Shown one piece after another: positions 26,658-35,287 of a stretch of DNA of 64,000 nt. The position numbers and the translations under genes are program-made. The notes under the pieces are model-generated. The model was not told where the DNA came from. It ran no database searches and was given only the letters and a program-made list of their open reading frames with translations. Numbering within the stretch: the stretch's first letter is position 1; every line of letters starts with the position of its first letter. Source of the DNA: Solirubrobacterales bacterium (GTDB taxonomy: Bacteria; Actinomycetota; Thermoleophilia; Solirubrobacterales; Solirubrobacteraceae); contig JAFAYV010000071.1 of assembly GCA_019240115.1 (NCBI GenBank), positions 1-64,000 of the forward strand, written 5' to 3'.

Positions 26658-27077
26658 TCAGTCCTGGTCGTGCAGCACAGGGGCGTAGGAGATTCCGACC
26701 ACCGCGCCCTCGGGTGACTGCAGCCTGGCGACCGTTTGCCCCCACGGCTCCTCGCGTGCTGGGTGCAACAGCTCGTAGCCAGCTTGCTGGAGCTCGCGTG
26801 CCGCTGGGCCCACCGCCGCGGCGTCCGCCACGTCGAACTCGATGCTGACCTGCGGGACCGGCCGCCCCGCCGGCCAATGCGGCGTCCCGAAGCACGCCTC
26901 AGCGGCCTGGGCCAGCGGCCAGATACCGAAAGACTTGCAACCGGCGAGCTGCTCGCTGTGGTGATAGTCGCCGCCGTCGCTTTCCAGCGCCAGCCCGAGG
27001 GCGTCGACGTATAGCTGGCGACTGGCGGCGGGATCGGGCGCGATCACCGCCAGCGTCGAGAGGAACTCGATGTTCAT
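26658..27077 (-). CDS. VOC-family protein
   Basis: The 139-residue VOC protein starts at ATG 27077 behind GGAGGTGGC. Motifs are NIEFLSTLAVIAPDPAASRQLYVDALGL, KSFGIWPLAQAAEACFG, VSIEFDVADAAAVGPAARELQQAGYEL and TVARLQSPEGAVVGISYAP. Length and layout are normal for a single-domain dioxygenase/glyoxalase-fold protein. The substrate is unknown. Confidence 0.88.
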   Translation of the reverse strand: MNIEFLSTLAVIAPDPAASRQLYVDALGLALESDGGDYHHSEQLAGCKSFGIWPLAQAAEACFGTPHWPAGRPVPQVSIEFDVADAAAVGPAARELQQAGYELLHPAREEPWGQTVARLQSPEGAVVGISYAPVLHDQD

Positions 27078-27339
27078 GCCACCTCCTCGTTCGGGCTGTG
27101 CTCGGTCAACGATCCAAGCAGGCTCCGCAACCCGCGGCATTCCGAGTCTCTCGTCGCCGTACCTGGGAAGGACGTCCGGCTGCCGAAGCAGGGAGCTCTC
27201 TTCGACGCAGCCGGCTGTCCGGTTGGCGCCCCGGTCCCGAGACGACGACCGGACGGGTCCTGCGGGAATCAGCGCCTTCCGAGGCGGTGGGAGACGGCTT
27301 TCGATGCTCCGGTGTGTCACGCCCGCGTAACGTCAAGGC

Positions 27340-27717
27340 ATGCACGAGCACTTCGCCGACTGGATCGCCGCTTATGAGGCGGCGTGGCGGAGCCCCGGTA
27401 CCGACGACGTCCGGACCCTGTTCACCGAGGAGGCGACCTACCAGGCGGCTCCCTTCGACGAACCACTCGTGGGATTGGACGCCATCGCCAGCTTCTGGGA
27501 GGACGAGCGCGAGGGGCCAAACGAGGCCTTCACGCTGACCTCGGAGATCGTCGCCGCGGAGGGCGACACCGCCGTCGCTCGGATCCAGGTCGTGTACGGC
27601 GACCCGCCACAGCGAACCTATCGTGACCTCTGGGTGATCACGTTGACCGGCGACACGCGCTGCTCAGCGTTCGAGGAGTGGCCGTTTCACCCCGGCCAGG
27701 CCCGGACCGCTTTCTGA
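27340..27717 (+). CDS. NTF2-like (SnoaL) domain protein
   Basis: The 125-residue protein has the NTF2/SnoaL-like pattern: HFADWIAAYEAAWRSPGTDDVRTLFTEEATY, LVGLDAIASFWEDER, FTLTSEIVAAEGDTAVARIQVVY and YRDLWVITLTGDTRCSAFEEWPFHP. Such small proteins bind or isomerise small ligands. The gene is monocistronic and convergent with the FAD monooxygenase. The specific role is unknown. Confidence 0.85.
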   Translation: MHEHFADWIAAYEAAWRSPGTDDVRTLFTEEATYQAAPFDEPLVGLDAIASFWEDEREGPNEAFTLTSEIVAAEGDTAVARIQVVYGDPPQRTYRDLWVITLTGDTRCSAFEEWPFHPGQARTAF

Positions 27718-27844
27718 GCGGCTGTCACGCCGCGCGGTGTTCTCGCTGGCCGACCGCCATCCGGGCGCCTGATCGGCGTCCCGTAGCCCGTTCGTCTATC
27801 GGACACCGGTGTGGTTGCCGCGGGGCCATTCGTCGTCGGGTGGG

Positions 27845-29317
27845 TCAGGTTGCGATCGGTGACCCGAACCAGGCGGTGAGGGCGTCGATGAGTCCGTGTT
27901 GGGTTCCGTCGCCAACCCAGGCGACGTAACCGTCGGGACGGATCAGCGCGGCGCCCGGGGCCTCGACTGCGCCGATGACCGGGAGTTCCCAGTTCCCGTC
28001 GAAGCGCGCGTCGATCAGCTGGACGCGATCGGCCCACGGCGCGATTCCGATGGCGCCTGGATTTCCGAGGTTGAGCAGTATCGGTCGGGCGTCGTGCATC
28101 AGCTCGAAAGCTGTGACCGCGCGGTCGGGGGTCACGAGGTCGAGATCGGGCATCCGGCGTCCCAGCAGCGGGTGTCCTGGCCCGAAGTCATAGTGGATGT
28201 CGAGGCCGGACACGGTCCCGGCGAGCCGTTGGCGAGGCTCGTCCATGGTCGCCAGTTCGGAGACGATGTCGAGCAGAGTCTGCATGCGGTCATCAACGCG
28301 CTGAAGCGTTCCCAGGGCCAGTGTGTAGTTGATCGCGCGAGCTGCGACCGGGTGGCGCTCGGCGTGGTAGGTGTCGAGCAGCCGGTCCGGCGATGTTCCC
28401 TTGACCACCTGCGCGAGCTTCCACCCGAGGTTGACCGCGTCCTGTACGCCGAGACTCAGACCCTGCCCGCCGGCCGGGTAGTGGATGTGTGCTGAGTCGC
28501 CGGCCAGCAGCGCCCGCCCCGCGCGATAGCTTGCTGCCTGACGAGTCGCATCGGTGAACCTGGAGATCCAGGTGGGGCTGTGGACGCCGAAGTCGGTGCC
28601 GTAGACGGCGATGAGAGCGTCGCTCAGTTCACGGAGGGTGGGCTCGTCGCCTGGCCCGATCTCCCTCTCGGTCACGACGACCCGCACGGTCTGTCCGTCC
28701 TCCATCCGATGCAGCCCGTGGTGCCCGATCGTGTCGCGACGGATGCCGGTCGGCGGCTCCTCGGTGACTTCGACCTCGGCGAGCAGGTTGCTCCGCGTCG
28801 GCGCCCATCCCGGGAACTCGACTCCCGCCGCCTTGCGAATCACGCTGCGCCCGCCATCACAGCCGACGAGATACTGGGCTCGCATCAAGTCGCCATCGGC
28901 GAGCCGGACGTCAACTCCGGAGTTGTTCTGGACAAAGCCGAGCACCTCGCGCCCGTGGTAGATCCGCGCCGGCAGCTCGTTGACCCACTCGGCCATGATC
29001 CGCTCGATCTTGTTCTGCCAGATCCCGAGCGCATACGGGTGCCGGGTCGGGAAGTCACTCATGTCCAGGACCGTCGTGCCGAACATCGCGGCCTGCCCCG
29101 TTTGGCCCTCGGCGAGGAACCGATCAGCCACCCCGCGCTGGTTCAGCACCTCGATCGTGCGCGCGTGAAATCCCCCCGCGCGCGAGCCGACCAGCACGTG
29201 ATCAGAGCGCCGCTCGACAACCGCGACATCGACCCCTGCCAACGCCAATTCGGCCGCCAACATCATCCCCGCCGGTCCCGCTCCGGCGATCACCACCGCA
29301 TGTTCCTCGCTGCTCAT
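27845..29317 (-). CDS. FAD-dependent aromatic monooxygenase (PHBH/rifampicin-monooxygenase-like)
   Basis: The 490-residue class A flavoprotein has the Rossmann motif VVIAGAGPAGMMLAAELALAG, the RTIEVLNQRG segment, the DG motif YLVGCDGGRSVIRKAAG and the GD motif RALLAGDSAHIHYPAGGQG followed by LGVQDAVNLGWKLAQVV. A thioredoxin-like C-terminal domain follows. The family hydroxylates phenolic compounds, including antibiotics such as rifampicin and tetracyclines; which one cannot be told here. It is divergent from a methyltransferase gene and has no evident regulator next to it. Confidence 0.92.
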   Translation of the reverse strand: MSSEEHAVVIAGAGPAGMMLAAELALAGVDVAVVERRSDHVLVGSRAGGFHARTIEVLNQRGVADRFLAEGQTGQAAMFGTTVLDMSDFPTRHPYALGIWQNKIERIMAEWVNELPARIYHGREVLGFVQNNSGVDVRLADGDLMRAQYLVGCDGGRSVIRKAAGVEFPGWAPTRSNLLAEVEVTEEPPTGIRRDTIGHHGLHRMEDGQTVRVVVTEREIGPGDEPTLRELSDALIAVYGTDFGVHSPTWISRFTDATRQAASYRAGRALLAGDSAHIHYPAGGQGLSLGVQDAVNLGWKLAQVVKGTSPDRLLDTYHAERHPVAARAINYTLALGTLQRVDDRMQTLLDIVSELATMDEPRQRLAGTVSGLDIHYDFGPGHPLLGRRMPDLDLVTPDRAVTAFELMHDARPILLNLGNPGAIGIAPWADRVQLIDARFDGNWELPVIGAVEAPGAALIRPDGYVAWVGDGTQHGLIDALTAWFGSPIAT

Positions 29318-29473
29318 CCGCTCCCGCCCTCCTCGTCGTTGTGGCTTTGCGGCGGGCGATTATGCGGCAGGCATCAAGGCCTCATGAGGCTCTCCAGTCG
29401 GGTATAAATTGGAAGTGGGGCCAAGACGGTGAGCGACGGCTCCCTGCCTGCATCAGTCGGGAGGAAGAGGGAG

Positions 29474-30133
29474 ATGTCGGAGCAGACACGAGTGCGAGCC
29501 GACGATCCGTTCGGCGGCCGACAGCCGACCATTCATGAGCAGCGCGCAGGCCAGCCTTGGGATGCGTCCTACCTCGACGGTCCGGCGCCCTGGGACGTCG
29601 GACAGCCACAGCCCGCCGTCGCGCGTCTGGCGAGCGAGGGCGCCTTCAGCGGCACGGTTCTTGACGCAGGATGCGGCACGGGGGACAACGCTCTCCACAT
29701 CGCCGCGCTGAGCGTGCCAGTCCTGGGCGTTGACGTGGCCGAGACGGCACTCTCGATCGCGGGGAAGCGGGCGGCGGAGCGCGGCCTGGACGCCGAGTTC
29801 GTGCTCGCCGACGCGCTTGGCCTCGACGGCCTCGGTCAGACGTTTCTGACGGTGCTCGACTGCGCGTTGTTCCATGTCTTTCGAGGGCGAGGAGCGGCGA
29901 GAGTACGCGGTGAGCTTGGCGGCCGTAACCGAGCGTGGAGGGCACTGCATCTGCTGTGCTTCGGTGACGCCGGAACCCACATAGGCCCGCACCCCGTCGC
30001 TCAGCGCGATCTGCGGGGGGCGTTCAAGCCCAGCAGCGGCTGGAGCACCGCCTCCATCGATCCGGATCGGCTGCTGAGCCGGTTCGCCCCGCAGGGAATG
30101 CCGGCCTGGCGGGCGAGAATCGAACGGGTCTGA
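29474..30133 (+). CDS. SAM-dependent methyltransferase with internal out-of-frame segment
   Basis: The 219-residue frame has motif I SGTVLDAGCGTGDNALHIAAL, motif II LGVDVAETALSIAGKRAAERG and DCALFHVF. Between about 29881 and 29941 the translation becomes Arg/Gly-rich nonsense, while the +1 frame reads the expected EGEERREYAVSLAAVTERGG. The normal frame then resumes with LHLLCFGDAGTHIGPHP. A one-base insertion near 29880 and a one-base loss near 29941 compensate. The protein is full length but about 20 residues are scrambled, so it may be impaired or reflect sequencing errors. Confidence 0.75.
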   Translation: MSEQTRVRADDPFGGRQPTIHEQRAGQPWDASYLDGPAPWDVGQPQPAVARLASEGAFSGTVLDAGCGTGDNALHIAALSVPVLGVDVAETALSIAGKRAAERGLDAEFVLADALGLDGLGQTFLTVLDCALFHVFRGRGAARVRGELGGRNRAWRALHLLCFGDAGTHIGPHPVAQRDLRGAFKPSSGWSTASIDPDRLLSRFAPQGMPAWRARIERV

Positions 30134-30206
30134 TCGCGGCTTCGAGCCCGGTAGAACGCGACTTCAGCAGCGGCGGACCCGACTCACAGCTCGGGTTGGA
30201 TTTCAG

Positions 30207-31082
30207 TCATCGGTGTGGTTGCAGCGGCGTGGTGTCGCCGACCGACCAGTTGTGGCCGAACGGATCGCGAAAGCCACCCTGGCGGTGTGCCCCCCAGGGC
30301 ATCGGGTGCTCGGTGACGGCCGATCCGGCGGTGGCGCCGGCGGCGATCGCGCGGGCGATGAAGCTGTCGGGATCCTCGAGGAAGACCTCGATTCGGGTGC
30401 TGGTGGCGCCGATCTGCTCCGGCGCGTTCTCGGCGTGGTTGTCGGGGTTGTCCTCGTGAACGAAGAACGGGGCGCCGGCAATCGACAGCCCGGCAACGCC
30501 GCCCAGATCCCACAGCACGCTGGCGCCGAGGGCGTTCTCATACCAGGCGACCGCCGCGTCCCCATCGGGGACGATGAGCATGACCGAGATCAGCGGACCG
30601 GACGGGAACGGCCGGGCGGGTGCCAGTGGTGCCCTCGCGGGCTCGAGCCCGGGGCCTGAGGTGCCGCCCCACTGCTCGGGAGCAAGATCGGCGATCGACT
30701 CAGAGAACGTCCAGTGATGGCCGCCGAGATCCTCGACGGTGTACTGGCGCTCTCCGTAGGGGAAGTCGCGCGGGGCCTTCACGATCGTCGCGCCGCGCTC
30801 GCGGGCGCGTTCGTGGTGAGCGTTGACGTCAGCGACTCGGACCATGATGTCGCGTGGCCCGGGCCGCACCTTTGACGTCCGAGGCTCGGTAATGGCCACC
30901 GTGCCGCCGCCAAAGGACAGCTGCGCGCGATGATCGCCAACCCGCCAGCGCTCAACGAACCCCAGCGTGTCGCACAACCAGTCGGCTGCCGCGCCGACGT
31001 CGTCGTAGACCAGCTCCGGGATCACCGTGCAGGGCGGCATCGTGCGGTTCGCCAACGACGTGGTCGGCTCGCGTCCTGTCAC
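30207..31082 (-). CDS. Two-domain VOC-family protein
   Basis: The 291-residue protein contains two tandem glyoxalase folds. The first has TVIPELVYDDVGAAADWLCDTLGF and YTVEDLGGHHWTFSES. The second has PLISVMLIVPDGDAAVAWYENALGAS and GGFRDPFGHNWSVGDTTPL. A Pro/Ala linker of about 20 residues joins them. The second resembles PhnB-like domains. It is divergent from a TetR regulator 48 bp away, which probably controls it. Confidence 0.9.
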   Translation of the reverse strand: MTGREPTTSLANRTMPPCTVIPELVYDDVGAAADWLCDTLGFVERWRVGDHRAQLSFGGGTVAITEPRTSKVRPGPRDIMVRVADVNAHHERARERGATIVKAPRDFPYGERQYTVEDLGGHHWTFSESIADLAPEQWGGTSGPGLEPARAPLAPARPFPSGPLISVMLIVPDGDAAVAWYENALGASVLWDLGGVAGLSIAGAPFFVHEDNPDNHAENAPEQIGATSTRIEVFLEDPDSFIARAIAAGATAGSAVTEHPMPWGAHRQGGFRDPFGHNWSVGDTTPLQPHR

Positions 31083-31130
31083 CGCGCTTCCTTTCTCCGG
31101 CGGGTCGACTCGAGCCTAATCTTTACAGTT

Positions 31131-31730
31131 GTGTCAAACTTAGTTCCGGGGCGCAGACGTGCCGATGCCCGGCGCAACGTGCAGCGCATCCTCGACGCGA
31201 CCGCCGAGCTGATCGCGGTCAATCCCACAGCCGGTCTTGCGCAGATCGCCGCCCACGCTGGCGTCTCACGCGCGACGCTGTATCACCACTTCGCCAACCG
31301 CGACACGCTGCTGGACGCGCTGACTGACGAGTCGATCGCCGAGGTCACACGCGCGGTGCAGGCCGCCCGCCCAGATCAGGGCACCGCCGCCGAAGCCCTC
31401 GAGCGCGTGCTGCTCGCCGCGTGGGAGGTGATCGGCCGCTACCGCGGGCTGGTCATCGTCAACCCCCAGCGACTCCCCCGCGCCGAGCTCCGCGACCGGC
31501 TCAAGCCCGCCCTCACACCCATCCGAACGCTCATCGAGCGCGGCCAGCACAGCGAGGAGTTCGATCCCGAACTCCCGGCCGACTGGCTGATCAGGGCGGT
31601 CGTCGACCTGGTCCACGCCGCCAGCCGGCAGGTCACCGCCGGCGCCATGTCCCCGCACCAAGCGCAGCGCGCGCTGCTGCGCAGCGCCGCAGCCACCCTC
31701 AGCTCACACCGGCGCATCCGACCTGGGTGA
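31131..31730 (+). CDS. TetR-family transcriptional regulator
   Basis: The 199-residue protein starts at GTG 31131 and has the HTH ADARRNVQRILDATAELIA, AGLAQIAAHAGVSRATLYHHFANRDTLLDAL. The C-terminal part (WLIRAVVDLVHAASRQVTAGAMSP) matches the TetR_C ligand domain found in actinobacteria. The short AT-rich region before GTG contains TAATCT ten bases upstream, consistent with a leaderless or near-leaderless transcript. It is paired with the divergent two-domain VOC gene. Confidence 0.88.
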   Translation: MSNLVPGRRRADARRNVQRILDATAELIAVNPTAGLAQIAAHAGVSRATLYHHFANRDTLLDALTDESIAEVTRAVQAARPDQGTAAEALERVLLAAWEVIGRYRGLVIVNPQRLPRAELRDRLKPALTPIRTLIERGQHSEEFDPELPADWLIRAVVDLVHAASRQVTAGAMSPHQAQRALLRSAAATLSSHRRIRPG

Positions 31731-31974
31731 CGCCCCCGAGCCCGGGAATCCTCGACACCGGCGCCAGCCAGGCCAGAGCGGGTGCCGCCGCGCGTCGGCC
31801 ACACGGCACTCGCGTTTCGGCCGATCTCGAGACGCGCGGGGTCGTCGGCGGTCGGCGGCGCTGATGCGCTCAGGCCCAGGCCTGTCTGCTCGCCGAACCG
31901 GTGACCCGCAGTAATGAGCGTCGAAGCCTCAACCCGGCGCCTGACGCTGCCGATACGCGTGATGAGATCTAGCC

Positions 31975-32331
31975 GTGAACGACAGCGCTATGAGCACAGA
32001 GCATCACGAGCAGGACGAGACCGACCCGTCGCAGAAAGCAGTCGCGGCGCGCAGCGCTGCCTGTGAGCACTGCGCAGCGCCCGGTGTACTGGTCGACGAC
32101 TACACCGGGCGCCCCGGCGAGCTGGTCTCCATCGAGTGGAGCCGGCCCTACCCGCTCTGCCAGGCGTGTCTTGACGAGGGCGACTTCATCCAATGCCGCG
32201 AGTGTGGGCGCTACAGCGCCGCCCGTTACATGATCGGCTTCGTCTGCGAGGATTGCAGCGACGCGCATCCCGTCGGCTGCGCGTGCGAGGGCTGCGTCTG
32301 GGAGTACGGGGGCGCCGTCGTGCTCGCTTGA
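31975..32331 (+). CDS. Cysteine-rich zinc-ribbon-like protein, 118 aa
   Basis: The protein contains four CxxC pairs (CEHC, CQAC, CREC, CEDC) and a final CACEGC, spaced like two zinc knuckles, with the sequence VLVDDYTGRPGELVSIEWSRPYPLC between the first two. No known family is recognised. GTG 31975 is the first start; ATG 31990 is also possible, and neither has a clear ribosome binding site. It may be a small metal-binding or nucleic-acid-binding protein. Confidence 0.6.
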   Translation: MNDSAMSTEHHEQDETDPSQKAVAARSAACEHCAAPGVLVDDYTGRPGELVSIEWSRPYPLCQACLDEGDFIQCRECGRYSAARYMIGFVCEDCSDAHPVGCACEGCVWEYGGAVVLA

Positions 32332-32522
32332 CGTGTCCACGTCCCACTGCCGAAATGCAGAAGTTCCGCTTGAGCGAGTTCGCGACCCGGCGAATGGCCG
32401 GCGCGGCCTACGCGGACGCGGACAGGCATGGTTCTGAGCGGCCTTGCTGGCTACGGCGCGGCCAAGGCCGGTGTCACGAGCGGTGACACGGGCGCCGAAG
32501 TCCCGGCCTAGCATCCCGATCA

Positions 32523-32823
32523 TGACGACCGCCGACCCCTCTCCCGCCGCGCTGGGCGAGCCATGCTCGAGCTGATCGAGGCCCCCAACACGGCGCACCT
32601 CGCGACGTCGACGGCCGACGGATCGCCCCAGGTCTCGCCGGCCGGGATCGTCGTGGAGGGCGACCGGCCGGCGATCTTCTTCAGCCGGGGGCACCTGAGG
32701 ATCCGCAAGCTGCGGCGGCGCTGCACCGGAGAGGACGTGCCGGTCCGCTCGACGATCGTCATGCTTATCGTGCCCGAGCGCGTGCGCCTGCAGGAGCTCG
32801 GATTCGAGCATCCGGGCGGCTGA
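32523..32823 (+). pseudogene. Pyridoxamine 5'-phosphate oxidase-like (F420/FMN split-barrel) gene, damaged
   Basis: From ATG 32563 the frame reads LELIEAPNTAHLATSTADGSPQVSPAGIVVEGDRPAIFFSR in pattern, the N-terminal half of actinobacterial split-barrel FMN/F420-binding proteins, and ends with RVRLQELGFEHPGG, their usual C-terminus. About 40 middle residues are missing. Upstream, ATG 32523 begins MTTADPSPAALG in a frame that would join after a one-base shift. An internal deletion and a 5' frameshift make loss of function likely. Confidence 0.6.
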
Positions 32824-32838
32824 CGGAGAAGGATCACC

Positions 32839-33672
32839 GTGCGGATCGTGCTGGCCCAGCTCGACGTGACGATCGGCGAGATCGACTCCAACCTCGCGCA
32901 GATCCGCGAGGTGATGGACCAGGCCAACGACCAGGCCGCCGATCTGACCGTCTTCCCGGAGCTCGCCGTCCACGGCTACGCGCTCGGGCAGCTCGCCGAG
33001 GAGCTGAGCATGAGCGCTCGGGACCCGCGCCTGACCGGCCTCGCGGAGGGCCGCTCCGACGTCGTCGTCGGCTTCCACGAGGACGGCGGCGTGCGCAGCT
33101 ACAACGCCGCCGCCTACCTGACCGCGTCCGGCCTCGTGCACGTGCACCGCAAGCTGTACCTTCCGACCTATTCCGGCTGGGAGGAGCGCAAGCACTCGAG
33201 CCCCGGCCAGTCGCTGCGCGCCTTCGACACCGACCACGGGCGCAGCGCGATCCTCATCTGCAACGACGCCTGGCAACCCGCGATCCCGTGGCTGGCCGCC
33301 CAGGACGGCGCCCAGCTGCTCATCGTGCCGACCAACAGCGCCGCCAACCTCGGGCCGCCGAGCCTGAACACGCTCGAGTACTGGGACGCGCTGCTGTCGT
33401 TCATCGGCCGGGTGCAACAGGCATGGGTGGTGTTCGTCAACCGCGTCGGCAGCGAGGGCGGCGCCACCTTCTGGGGAGGCAGCCGGATCGTCGATCCGCA
33501 CGGTCAGATCGTCGCCCAGTGTCCGCTGTGGGAGCCGTCGGTGATGACCGTCGACATCGAGGTCTCCGCCGCCCGGCGGGCGCGGCGCGAGATCCCGCTC
33601 ATCGCCGAGGCCCGGCTCGGCCTGATCGAGCGCGAGGTGCGGCGGCTGATCGCCGAGGGCGGCGACGCCTGA
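32839..33672 (+). CDS. Carbon-nitrogen hydrolase (nitrilase superfamily)
   Basis: The 277-residue protein has the catalytic triad segments of the nitrilase superfamily: Glu in LTVFPELAVHGYALG, Lys in HVHRKLYLPTYSGWEE and Cys in SAILICNDAWQPAIPWLAAQDGAQLLI. The N-terminal MRIVLAQLDVTIGEIDSNL resembles the glutaminase-like domain of NAD synthetases, so an amidase of that branch is likely. GTG 32839 follows GGAGAAGG. It is the first gene of the dense core-like region and lies upstream of the KdpD-type kinase. Confidence 0.9.
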   Translation: MRIVLAQLDVTIGEIDSNLAQIREVMDQANDQAADLTVFPELAVHGYALGQLAEELSMSARDPRLTGLAEGRSDVVVGFHEDGGVRSYNAAAYLTASGLVHVHRKLYLPTYSGWEERKHSSPGQSLRAFDTDHGRSAILICNDAWQPAIPWLAAQDGAQLLIVPTNSAANLGPPSLNTLEYWDALLSFIGRVQQAWVVFVNRVGSEGGATFWGGSRIVDPHGQIVAQCPLWEPSVMTVDIEVSAARRARREIPLIAEARLGLIEREVRRLIAEGGDA

Positions 33673-33682
33673 CGAGCGCGGC

Positions 33683-33760
33683 CGACGAGCCCGGCCGACG
33701 AGCCCGGCCGAGGAGCCCGGCCGACGAGCCCGACCGGCGAGCCCGACCGGCGAGCCCGAC
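33683..33760. repeat. 13-bp tandem repeat, six units
   Basis: The unit CGACGAGCCCGGC is repeated six times with drift (CGAGGAG, CGGCGAGCCCGAC) directly after the nitrilase stop codon. Because 13 is not a multiple of three and the repeat is outside the frame, it is likely replication-slippage sequence. It separates the nitrilase from the kinase gene. Confidence 0.85.
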
Positions 33761-33812
33761 CGGCGGCATCCGAGCCGGCCACCCGCCCGGCCGCGCGGCG
33801 TACTCTGGTCCG

Positions 33813-35228
33813 GTGCTGCGCCGCTGGGATTCGATCCTGCTCCGGGGTCGCCGGCCGTCGCTGATCGCGGGCGTCGGGACGATGGCGGTGCTGCTGGCGG
33901 CGTGCACCGCGCTCGTCTACCCGCTCGAGCGGGTGACCTCGGTGACGGCGCTCGGCGTCGTGTACCTGCTCGGCGTCGTGATCATCGCGACGTTCTGGGG
34001 CGTGTGGCTCGGGATCGCGATGGCGGTGCTGAGCGGCGCCGCGTACAACTTCTTTCACCTGCCGCCGGTCGGCCAGTTCACGATCGCCGACAGCGGCAAC
34101 TGGGTCGCGCTGGTCACGTTCCTGGCGGTGGCGGCGGTGATGAGCTCGATCAGCGAGCTGGCGCGCGCCCGTGCGCGGGAGGCCGAACGACGGCGGGCGG
34201 AGGCCGACCTGACCGCCGAGATGGCCCAGCTGCTGCTCGCGCGGATGGGCATGCAGGAGACGCTCGGTCTGATCGGGCAGCGGTTGGCCCAGGTGTTCGA
34301 GCTGCAGTCGGCGACGATCGTGTTGCGGGAGGCTGCGGGCGACGCGCGGCGCCAGGCGATCGCGCTCGGCGTCGGGACGGGACGCCTCGGGACGCTGCTC
34401 GTGCCCGCGGGTCTGCCGACGGCGACCGAGCACCGGCTACGCCGCGGCGCGGTGCCGGCGCTGACCGCCGTTCTGCGCGCGGCGCTCGAGCGCGAGCGGC
34501 TCGTCGCCGAGGCGGTGCAGACCGAGGGCCTGCGGCGCAGCGAGGCGGTCAAGACCGCGGTCCTGCGCGCCGTCTCGCACGACCTGCGCTCGCCGCTGAC
34601 GGCGATGATCGCCGCCGGGGCCGCCGTCCGCGGCGACGGGGTGACCGCCGAGGAGCGCGACGAGCTCGGCGGGCTCGTCGAGCACGAGGGAACGCGCCTG
34701 TCGCGGCTGATCGACGATCTGCTCGACCTCTCCAGGCTCGAGGCCGACGCCGCCGCGCCGCGTTTCGCCGAGTGCTCGATCGAGGAGGTGATCGACGCGG
34801 CGCTCGCGGTCCAGCCCGCGGGCGCGCGCTTCGACCTCGCGGTCGAGACCGACCTGCCGGCGGTCACCGCCGACTTCGTCCAGCTTGAGCGGGCCCTGGC
34901 CAATCTGCTCGAGAACGCCACCCGGTTCTCGACGCCGGCGCCGGTCGTGCTTCGCGCGCGGGCGCATGGCGACCGGGTGAGCGTGCGGGTGGCCGATCGC
35001 GGGCCGGGGATCGCCGCCGCCGATCAGGAGCGGATCTTCGAGCCCTTCTACCGCGCCGCCGGGCAGCCGAACGACGAGCACGCCGGCTCGGGCCTGGGCC
35101 TGGCGATCGCCCGCGGATTCGTGGAGACCAACGGCGGTCGTATCTGGGTTGAGTCCAATCCCGGACAGGGCAGCGTGTTCGTGATCGACCTGCCCGCGGC
35201 TCAGGTGCGCGCACCGGCAGCCGGATGA
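33813..35228 (+). CDS. kdpD: KdpD-type sensor kinase, C-terminal half only
   Basis: The 471-residue protein begins with the KdpD membrane domain (DUF4118): VLLAACTALVYPLERVTSV, VVYLLGVVIIATFWGVWLG and GAAYNFFHLPPVGQFTI. A GAF-like segment (NFELQ/VFELQSATIVLRE type) follows, then the H-box VSHDLRSPLTAM (His256), N-box LLENATRF and G-box GSGLGLAIARGFV. The N-terminal KdpD and USP domains are missing and are encoded separately at 43630. GTG 33813 starts at the first conserved residues. It is followed by kdpE and should sense potassium limitation or turgor. Confidence 0.88.
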   Translation: MLRRWDSILLRGRRPSLIAGVGTMAVLLAACTALVYPLERVTSVTALGVVYLLGVVIIATFWGVWLGIAMAVLSGAAYNFFHLPPVGQFTIADSGNWVALVTFLAVAAVMSSISELARARAREAERRRAEADLTAEMAQLLLARMGMQETLGLIGQRLAQVFELQSATIVLREAAGDARRQAIALGVGTGRLGTLLVPAGLPTATEHRLRRGAVPALTAVLRAALERERLVAEAVQTEGLRRSEAVKTAVLRAVSHDLRSPLTAMIAAGAAVRGDGVTAEERDELGGLVEHEGTRLSRLIDDLLDLSRLEADAAAPRFAECSIEEVIDAALAVQPAGARFDLAVETDLPAVTADFVQLERALANLLENATRFSTPAPVVLRARAHGDRVSVRVADRGPGIAAADQERIFEPFYRAAGQPNDEHAGSGLGLAIARGFVETNGGRIWVESNPGQGSVFVIDLPAAQVRAPAAG

Positions 35229-35287
35229 CTCACGCAGCCGACATACGGGCGAGTCTGGATGGCGAGCGGAGGCGATCAGCGTGAGCG
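35214..35287 (+). repeat. Intergenic cassette, copy 1 (kinase-kdpE junction)
   Basis: The sequence from CCGGCAGCCGGATGACTCAC to GCGATCAGCGTGAGCGC, spanning the kinase stop codon and the kdpE start, is nearly identical at both ends to the mftD-mftF junction at 49416-49548 (minus strand). The first 31 bases match with one difference and the last 17 with one difference; the middle is shorter here. See findings. Confidence 0.75.
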
